Source of the DNA: Hofstenia miamia
Taxonomy: Eukaryota; Xenacoelomorpha; Acoela
DNA length: 64,000 nt
Direction of reading: 5' to 3'
Assembly (NCBI GenBank): GCA_004352715.1
Contig: SCFE01000061.1
Span: 1,720,575 to 1,784,574 of the forward strand
The number at the start of each line of letters is the position of its first letter. The stretch's first letter is position 1. The notes under the pieces are model-generated. The model was not told where the DNA came from. It searched no databases and was given only the letters and a program-made list of their open reading frames with translations. A program made the position numbers and the translations under genes. Shown here piece after piece: positions 52,001-62,500 of this stretch.

Positions 52001-55000
52001 TCACATGCGTGTCAAGCCTTCCTAGAAGAGGAGGGAATTATGACCATACCCGATTGGCCACCGATGTCACCCGACATTAATGTAATATCGCTACCCAGGT
52101 GAAACTAACACTTGATAATCTATTTAGAGAATCAATCCAGGGATCAGCGCCAGCTATCACGGGGTAAGTATTATCTAAGTTTCCTCTTCTGTCCTTCAAT
52201 TGTATATTCCACACTGCATTAACAGATGTTTCAATAGCAATTAGTAAGTAGTATTATTTAGATACTTCATCGATTGAAGAGGACTGAAATCTCTGGGCGC
52301 ACTTGCCCGACGCCAAGTCACTGAGATCATAACAGGTTCACCAGAACTGCCAACAACTCCATCCCTTTCGTAGTTACAGATTCGATCCATTGTGATTCCA
52401 ACTCAGCTCAGTCTCATGAAAACTATGTTTGTTATGTGTGCCCTAATGAGTGAAATAAACTATGAACACAAATCGGCTTAGTGCTCAAGCTCAATTCGTA
52501 TATTGTCAGTAGTTGTTTGCAATGACAGACACTAGCTGCTATTACGTAAAAAACATNNNNNNNNNNNNNNNNNNNNNNNNNNNNNNNNNNNNNNNNNNNN
52601 NNNNNNNNNNNNNNNNNNNNNNNNNNNNNNNNNNNNNNNNNNNNNNNNNNNNNNNNNNNNNNNNNNNNNNNNNNNNNNNNNNNNNNNNNNNNNNNNNNNN
52701 NNNNNNNNNNNNNNNNNNNNNNNNNNNNNNNNNNNNNNNNNNNNNNNNNNNNNNNNNNNNNNNNNNNNNNNNNNNNNNNNNNNNNNNNNNNNNNNNNNNN
52801 NNNNNNNNNNNNNNNNNNNNNNNNNNNNNNNNNNNNNNNNNNNNNNNNNNNNNNNNNNNNNNNNNNNNNNNNNNNNNNNNNNNNNNNNNNNNNNNNNNNN
52901 NNNNNNNNNNNNNNNNNNNNNNNNNNNNNNNNNNNNNNNNNNNNNNNNNNNNNNNNNNNNNNNNNNNNNNNNNNNNNNNNNNNNNNNNNNNNNNNNNNNN
53001 NNNNNNNNNNNNNNNNNNNNNNNNNNNNNNNNNNNNNNNNNNNNNNNNNNNNNNNNNNNNNNNNNNNNNNNNNNNNNNNNNNNNNNNNNNNNNNNNNNNN
53101 NNNNNNNNNNNNNNNNNNNNNNNNNNNNNNNNNNNNNNNNNNNNNNNNNNNNNNNNNNNNNNNNNNNNNNNNNNNNNNNNNNNNNNNNNNNNNNNNNNNN
53201 NNNNNNNNNNNNNNNNNNNNNNNNNNNNNNNNNNNNNNNNNNNNNNNNNNNNNNNNNNNNNNNNNNNNNNNNNNNNNNNNNNNNNNNNNNNNNNNNNNNN
53301 NNNNNNNNNNNNNNNNNNNNNNNNNNNNNNNNNNNNNNNNNNNNNNNNNNNNNNNNNNNNNNNNNNNNNNNNNNNNNNNNNNNNNNNNNNNNNNNNNNNN
53401 NNNNNNNNNNNNNNNNNNNNNNNNNNNNNNNNNNNNNNNNNNNNNNNNNNNNNNNNNNNNNNNNNNNNNNNNNNNNNNNNNNNNNNNNNNNNNNNNNNNN
53501 NNNNNNNNNNNNNNNNNNNNNNNNNNNNNNNNNNNNNNNNNNNNNNNNNNNNNNNNCCCTGATCTCATGTATGAATTGCTATGAAAGCTGAACACACAGA
53601 TCTAATTTGCATGCATGTTCTTTTAAATTAAAACGCCCTATAAAATTTGCCTCAAACTGAAGTGAGTGTAATACAATTTTAATAGTAACTAGATCAAATC
53701 AAAAGTATTAGAGTATTACAAATTGTGAATATCTTCAAACAATTTATTAGTTTTAATTGCTGAAAACTTTTTCCTATTTAAGTTATTAGAACTTTGGTTA
53801 GTTTCTATATCAATCCAAATTGCGTAAAGAAAATTTCCAGGCATTTTAAATAAATCCCACACTAGTGGCATATGTTATGACTGCAAACAAAAATGGTTAA
53901 AATCGGTAATTTGTAAGTGCAAAAGCGAGTGAGTGATTTAAAAAAATTTCAAAACATTGTTGAAAACTCAAACCGCATCAGTCTGCTACATGTATTTGAT
54001 ACTATATAGTAAGGTGTCCTTTCTATGGAATTTAATTACCATAAATGCAAAAGTAAGTCTATTGATATATCCCTAATCACCATTTTAAAGAATCAGAAAA
54101 TTAATTTAAACCAATATTTACAAATTGGATTTCAAAAATTATTGCCAAAATTGATTCTTTCGCAAAATTTATTCGAAATTGAGAGAATCTGAAAAGCTCT
54201 ACATTAGAGTTACAGTCTCAAAGTATAATATATAATTCATCTCTCACTGAAGTTTGTAAAACAATTCCATAAAGTAATTTATTGAAAAAACAATAAACAT
54301 AGCTATAAAATAATTACAAATAATTTTTTAAAGCGAAAGCTTATAATTATTAAAAAAAAATAATAGATTTAAATCATCTGCAAAACAGATGGAGTTCATC
54401 TTTATAGACATTGTAGTATAATCAAAATTTAAGGAAGGTCGGAAATTTATTTAGAAAAGTTTGTATCAATACTCCCATAAAAGCTAGTTCACAAAAATAT
54501 AACCATAGTCTGTAATTAAGTAAGTTTAATATGAAGGATTCCCTTTCATATTTTTTAATAGTTTTTCCATAAATTTATAGATTCTGAGAACTTAATACGT
54601 GAAGAGTGCACTTCTTTGACATTGTCTTCTTCATACATGACGGCTATTTATTCTGTAAACACAATTGATTAGATTACAAACTTGCCTCTCATTGAAGTTA
54701 TTCTGCTACTTGCTTATATAATACCACCAAAAGTTTCAAATGAGAAAGAGCATGCAGACTAAGTATAGATTTTATCAATAAGCCTTGTCCTTGTTAGGTA
54801 ACGTTAAAAGAAAAATTACGTCGGAAATATCATGTAGATATAATTGCAGACTTGACACAGACCTTTACCTTCACGTTTTATTCACTCAAATTTAATTATT
54901 CTTTAACTTAAAAAGGTTCAGATATTTAGACCCAATTCAAGCCAAGCGTTTGACCCAACCCAATAAAGTTTCAAAATGTGAACCAAATATGACTTTGAGA

Positions 55001-56539
55001 GGCTTCATAGCCAATATACATAGGCAAGTCTTAAAATATACACATACAGACAAAATGTGTAAAAGATTTAAAATAGACAAATAATATTAAAAATTAAATA
55101 TATTTTTTATACTAAAATTTAAAAATTTTTCCAAACAATAGTCAACGTGCATGCATAATGTTTTTCAATGATCCAAACATTGCCCATATTTTTTTGGAAC
55201 ATTGACCCAGGGGTGTACTCGAGGAGGAAGCTCAGCCCCTTTTGTTAAAATTATATTATGGTGTGTTGGATTTAATTTGTTGAGAAATTAACTTTGGTCA
55301 AAATATATCTTAAAACTACACTAGCCCATTTATATATGTTGGTATATCTTTTTATTGCTTGACCCAACCCATTTACTGACCTGAAATACTTGTGGCAAGA
55401 ACAAATTCAATGGGTGTCATCGAAATCTAATGATGTAGCATTCACAAATGATTAGTATGGAATTTGAAAATGACTTATTTACTAAAGCGACTTGACTATT
55501 TTCAACTATTTTAATTAGGCTATTGATAAAGTTCATAATAGCAAAGTAAAGAACCTCTTCAAAAATAGATGACAAATGCACAAATTCATTATTATTGGCA
55601 AGTAAGTGACAATTTGTACATTGTTCAAGGATCACTTTTTAAGGGAAATAGACATTTGAAAAACATGGAAATGTGAAAAAATCAAAATTCATTCTATAGT
55701 AGAATAAAGGTAAAAATATTATCAACATGCAAATACCGAGAGTAAGTTGGCTGGACATGTCCAATGAGTTTTTGAATAGAGTATGTTTGTATCAAATAGT
55801 TAAAAATTTAATCCTCGCTTTTTTTGTTCTCCATTCCCGGTCTTGATCATTAAGATTTCATTCTGATTCCTAGAAGTGTTGATAGCAGAAACTAATAGAA
55901 TAACTTTTTATAGAAAAAGTTTGAATTGACATATCATGGAATTCAAGGCACTTAAAGTATTTTATGTTTTGGCTAACAGCGTGCTATTATTATAGCTAAT
56001 GTACGAAAGTACTTCTTAAATTTGAAGGAATTTTTTAAAAATGTTGCAATTTAAAAATGTTTATAAATATATATAGGAATAATTTTTCTTTGATCATGAG
56101 CAAATGCCATTCAATCTTCTCAATGAAAAACTGCAATCTCAGTTGTAACTATTTGTCAAATTTACAATTTATAACAATTTGTGAGAAAGGCACTTGTTCT
56201 TTGTATGATATGTTTTCCTAGACATTTGTATTGGATATACAAAATTTTATTCAAATTTACACTATATGTATTATAAATTGTAAATATTCACTTTTAATTA
56301 AATACTTATAGATCAGTGATGTGTGAGCTCGGTTTTTCCTCGGGTACATGTCGGTTTGCATAATCATTATTTGGTACGCGCAAGCATTCGATTACTGCGC
56401 GTCTCTCAGGACCGGAAAAATTCATTTGTAAATTTTTCAAATCTGAAATTAGACCAAATCAATTTATTACATTTTGTGCTAAACTTTTTAACAATCAAGT
56501 ATCAGTGTTGATCATAAATAAACATTATTATTATTACAA

Positions 56540-56584
<45 letters not shown>

Positions 56585-59500
56585 TATTATCGTTATCATT
56601 ATTATTACAAGGAAACTTCCCGTGCTATGGACGGGGATTTCAATGGGCTGTATTAGATATTTAATAAATGAATAAACTTTAAACAAACCAAATGTTGTGT
56701 TTTTTAATATTTTCGGAACGAAATAAGTAATAAATGTGATCATCATGCATTGGTAAAATGATTTTTTCACAATTTTAGGATATGACCACTGCTTAATTGA
56801 CTATTTAATATTATAAGCACATTCAAAGCATGGAATCAATTAATGCAAAAGAGTGTATAGAATCACAACAAAATCGACTCCATTGTTTTTCGGTTTATAG
56901 ATTAATATTATTATTATCATTATTGTTATTGTGCGGGAATTCTGTGGTTACGGGCTAGAAAATATTTTTCATGACGGACGGACACCTTCCACACACATCA
57001 TAAATATGAAAAAATTTTACTATACATTTGATATATATATATATATTTAATGATATATATATATATATATATATATAAATACCTGTTAATATTTATGTAA
57101 TTATATAATGTGTCGGTAATGAATCTATATTTAGTAGTAAATAAGTAGAAGTTTTATTGACTTAAAAACAGAGTGAGTTGTCCTTGTTAGGTGGAAATTG
57201 GATTGGAATAAATGGACAGAACGCCTACAAACATCACTAACTAAGCATATAATCAATTGAGAAAATAATGTTACAGTAAACATTGAAATCACCACTTTTA
57301 TAAATATTTCCAAGGCAGGTTTCCATGATAATATTTAAGCATGCATATGTTATGCACTTGTCTAAGGGTTTACATAAGAACTTTTACGCCGGTCTGATAT
57401 GTGGAGTTCTGAGCTTTGCAGATGGCCACGTAGTTTATCATCGGAACCCTGAATATGCACATCAAGCAATTTATACCACTGGTAAAACTCAAATTTTTAC
57501 ACTGGTATAATTTTTGTAAAATACCCTTAATATTGTCTCAAGAAGTTACACATTCAATATTTTTTATAACATTGAAAAATACTTTAAGTATTCTATTTAG
57601 AAATTGGTTAAAGACAAAGACTATAATATTAATCTAAACCAATTCATTCTGCAACTTAAATGTGCATTATTGGAGTAAATTATGTGTATTTTGTCGCGCA
57701 GTAATTTCTACTTTTCTATGAAATCAAGTTAAAATCATAATTGAAATTTTATATTTTGAAAATTTAGAATTTTCAATTGTTTGCTTTCTTTTACTTGCTA
57801 TTGAGTTTTTGTCAAAAAAAATTGAGTAATTTTGAATAAATTGAGCAAAAAAGGCAAAAATTGTAATCCAAATGAAGTCATAACCTAGATATAGCATCGG
57901 ATTATCTGTTAGAATTATGTGCACAGAGCTATTAGAATATCAAAATTTCAAAATATGGAAATACATTTCTAGTTACAACTTAATATTGATCAGATGGAAA
58001 AACAAAGTACAAGAATAAAGAAGTGGACATCAAATAGAGATAGAAAAATCAATTTCTAATAGCTTTGTAAGGTATCTGAGAAAAATATTTGTTATATTGA
58101 GTGCGCATACAAAGGTACACCTACAAACAACAAATCAAATTTGAAATATGCAGTCATACATAAAGAAAAACATTAAAAAGCAAAAGGCAGAATATGTGTG
58201 GGCTATAAATGGGAAAACAAAACACTTCAAGAGGAATAATATTGTATTTACAGAATAAATGACTTTTTTAAAATTCATGTTACGTTTTTTCCTAGCAATA
58301 TCTTAAAAAAAATTTATGAAACAACAAAAGAATGAAGCTGCTAAAATAATAACCGGCGCATTAATAAAATTCTCTAAATTTTACCTGTGTAACACATGAA
58401 TAGGACGAAAATTATCTTCTGGCATTCAATAATAATATTACCACTACAGTAAAGTTGTTAGGCGTGAATTGCATGCGAATGAAATCCATTGCTAAGATAT
58501 AGAAAAAATCTATGATTAGAAGCAAGAATATTAGTGATATGCGGGTACGTTTACTACTCGCTGTATCCGGTCTTATTCCCACCCGCAGTTACGGACGAGT
58601 GCCCATAATTATTATCGGATACGGGCGGGTACGGGTACGCTTTTCATTCCACATTATGAGTATCTTATGTGAAATTTAATTCAAAAACATTAATTTATTA
58701 ATAAAATGTTGAAAAAATTAATATATAACGAATGGGAATGTGTTCAAAATGTTGAAAAATTTTAAATTGTTTTATAAAAGGAAAAAGCTTTAATCTCTGA
58801 TATCTAGATGTCCATGGGGTAATAAAGTACTGCATTAAAAGAGCTCTAACCGCAAATTACTAAAGACTATGTAATTGATTGCTATATTATATGTAGCCAG
58901 TGTCCAAAACAAAAAAAACATCCAATTTTCTAAACAAACGGATGTAGGAAATAAGTATAATGTTACTAATTGCTACTCTACTATAACCATGCCGTGGTAT
59001 ATGCAAGCTGAAAATATGTGTGTGATTGTGATAAATGATAGTTTAGATCTAGGACCAAATCCATTCATTTATAAGATGCGTTCCTTGAAAATGAGTGTCA
59101 AATATATTGTAAATTTGTGATTAATTTCAGCTTAATAGTCATTCATATTAGTGCTGAACAGAACCAAAAATGAAGAATTTGAGACCAAAGATTTCAGAAT
59201 ATTATTTCTACTTTTTGCCATTGTTTGTTAAAACATAAATCATGTATCAGAACCAATGAGAGTATGGGGAAAAATAGTTTAATGGGAATGGCACGGGACT
59301 GGTACCAATGACAATGTCTCTTAGATCAATAAAATTTTGGTTCCACCGAACCTTGGTTCTTACCTATTTGAACTCATCCTCAGAAGCCTTGACGAATAAC
59401 TCCAATAGAAATTATCTTACATATTGCTTGAATTTGCTTAAAAAATAATGGGTTGTAAATTAATTGAACTACAGACACAATTCACTAAAATTTTCAAGAA

Positions 59501-62500
59501 TTAAAAATTCAAATTTTCATTTTAACCACAAATTTGAAATTCTATGTAGCCTAGAAATATTTTTTTGATATTAGCTTATTTCGAAAACGATTATTTAACA
59601 TTATTGTATTACAAATTGTGAATAACGCAAAATTCAAGTTAAGGAGTTGTATTAATTATGAAACATAGTTCTAAATTATGTATTCAAATAAAATACTTTT
59701 ATCTAAAAAAACAGTTTTTAATTTGTAAAATTGACCTCGAATTTCCGAGATAAATTCAAATCCATCCCTTAATATAAACCAAGTTTGCTATTATTTTAAA
59801 TAAATTGTCTGAACTTTTTTTCATGAAGGTTTGATTTCATTTTCCTTTTTCGATTATAACAAGTTGGAATTCTTATTTGTCACTTAACAAAAAAAGTCAA
59901 CACAAAGAGTTATTGTCAACATACAAATAACGTGTAATTCAATTATCGATATTCTATAAAAACGCATCGTTTCCAAAATAATTGCATTTTCTCCAATTAG
60001 TTATAGAAACGGTTTTATTATTATATTTTCAGGAAATGCACACTGAGCAAATTTTCATACACTGTGTACATTGTAAAATTTCATTCATGACATTTGGGAA
60101 TAACCAGTTTTGCACAGTGTTGCAAGCTAGAATTTTTCTCTTAGAAATCATACACATATCAATGGTTTTGCTAGAATTAAAAAGTTGAGAATTCTTTAAA
60201 GAGTGTGATCCATGGGGTTCTGAAATTGCTTAATATGTGGAAGCTGTGGCCCTTTGGGCTACCCACATGGTTCCGAATTTTTCTACATTTACTTTACATT
60301 TAATTCTTTGATGGTCGCCATCTTTAGCTTCTTTGTTTAGGAAACGGCTTCATCGAGTTTAAGGAATTCGTCCAATTTGCAAAAATATACTTTTGTCAAA
60401 GAGATCCAGAAAAGGAATTAAGACAAGCGTTTCAGGTTTTCGACAAAAACAACGATGGCGAACTGGATGCATCCGAATTAAAGTAATAACTTAAAATTAA
60501 AATTTTTTTTATTAATTGTGATATATTTTACAGCTATTTTAATGTTTTAGATATGTATTATATTATCATGGCATCTGCAATATATTTTAAAATAACAATA
60601 AACTATTTGAGATTAAAGGGCGTGCTCAATAATTACGTCACACGGTTGAAAAGGAGCCCTTTCAATTTTTCGCGATGCAAGATTACTCAAAATATGGAGG
60701 CGAGGGTGGTATTTACACAAGATCTGTGACTTCACGATATATTGGATTTGCTATTTTTGAAAAAAATTATTTTGCTCTCAGAACTAATTCATGTTTATTT
60801 TAAAGAGTGTGTTTTTACTTGGTTCAAACTTTGAAGGGTATCTAAAAAATCTTGATGTCAAGCTACATGCTCTCATTTAAATACTTGACAGATCATGATG
60901 ATGAGGGGGGAAGAGATTTGAAAAATTAAATTTAAAGTGACGTATTTATTGAAGGTTCCCCAATTACTTCATCATATTTTATGGTATAAGCAAGATTCTG
61001 CTTAATCATCTAAGTATTCACTTATATGACTTATCATATCAATATTGGCAAAAGTTTTTGTGATCTCAAAATTTAAATAGTTTTAGTCATACTAGCAGCA
61101 GAAAGGGCTATCAACTTAAAAAGAGATGACGATTTATTGTGAGTGCTAAGCCAGCAAACAGGTAAAGACTGATGGGCACTATTTGAGATCAGTAACGAAT
61201 TGAATCTTTGTTATCAGTTCAGTGCTCTAAGGGCGGCCACCATCCCATTATATTCTCTTTTATTAATAATTTCTCAAAATTGAATTGAGACTAAAAAAAC
61301 AGTGCGGCTAAATGATTGCAATGGAATTTATTAGTTTGCAAACATCGTTCAAATAGATTTAAAATTTGACATGCAGTAGAATTCCTAATTTCTAGACATC
61401 TACATCGTCCGGAAAAATTTTGTGATTCACTATATGGTTAATTGAAAGACTGAGTACTAAATATCGTTAATAGGTTAATTGTAACAAAAAATCATTTTCA
61501 ATTAAAAAAAGAAACTTAAAATTCAATATTGCAAATATGAATGCAAAGCTAAGCATGCAAAAATTTTATGATGAGGTCTTATCTTTGGTTTTATAGTCAT
61601 TAATAGCTACACTCTCAAAAATTCGTCCAACATGTTTTTGCCATAATATTTTGTTATACAAATCTGAGAGTGTATCAACATCTTAAGAAGAATTCATGTC
61701 AGTATAAAATATGTCTGGCACATATGTTTTTTGGAAATTAGGACTTTTACTGTATATAATATCTTACATTTATAGTAAAGCATTGCTACAGAAATAGATT
61801 GAATCAAGGACGATTTTAAATAAAGTCCATTCACTTCAGTAGTTATAATAATTTGATTGGCATCCCCACAGACGATAAACTTTGTTTGACCCGATACTGG
61901 AATGGATTGATTGCAGAACTTTTGAAAGATTAAGACCTCATGAAAATTGCATTTTAAGGCAGTGTAATAGCATTTGGAATTGTTTACTAGATCGTCTTTA
62001 TACTAACATGGAAAATTTTGTTCACTGAAAACGACATACGTATATATATATATATATATANNNNNNNNNNNNNNNNNNNNNNNNNNNNNNNNNNNNNNNN
62101 NNNNNNNNNNNNNNNNNNNNNNNNNNNNNNNNNNNNNNNNNNNNNNNNNNNNNNNNNNNNNNNNNNNNNNNNNNNNNNNNNNNNNNNNNNNNNNNNNNNN
62201 NNNNNNNATATATATATATATATATATACATATCAAATTGCCTTGATGGTCTGAGTTAAGCTAATCATACACGAGTCATGAAAATGACATTTCACACATT
62301 GACTTGAAACATTCAAGAGATTAGCAATTAAAGGGTCTTTCAAAATATCTAGCATAACTGCATTTAACAGATTTGACGAAATCTCATCGTAAAATATTGA
62401 AGACAATATGTGGGCAACCTTCTGTTTTTCATCGAACTGAGCCACTATTAATTAAGTGCATTAATTTTTTAAGTTAAAGAAAACACGGGACGCGTCGAAT

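Larger units (their letters stand above)
52096..58531. other. AT-rich intron sequence, one placeholder gap, no gene
   Basis: It contains the 1000-N gap, patches with GACCCAACCCAATAAAG (54950-54970) and GACCCAACCC (55361), a MITE-like end CAGGGGTGTACTCGAGGAGG at 55209, a possible hAT-type end CAGTGATGTGTGAGCTCGG at 56316, the TTA array and a TA run at 57031-57076. Confidence 0.45.
18815..60340 (+). other. 41.5-kb intron splitting EF-hand loop 2
   Basis: It runs from GTAGGT to TTTGTTTAG and is phase 1, within the Gly codon of loop 2. It contains nearly all the transposon remnants of the window and two 1000-N placeholder gaps, so its true length is uncertain. No nested host gene was recognised. 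Confidence 0.85.

Noticed and set aside
51744-52004. Minus-strand ORF of 86 residues
   Set aside because: Antisense shadow of the Tc1 transposase remnant.
62233-62445. Minus-strand ORF of 70 residues ([20 protein letters not shown]...)
   Set aside because: It looks somewhat protein-like, but I recognise no family and there is no splice or repeat context; left unannotated.
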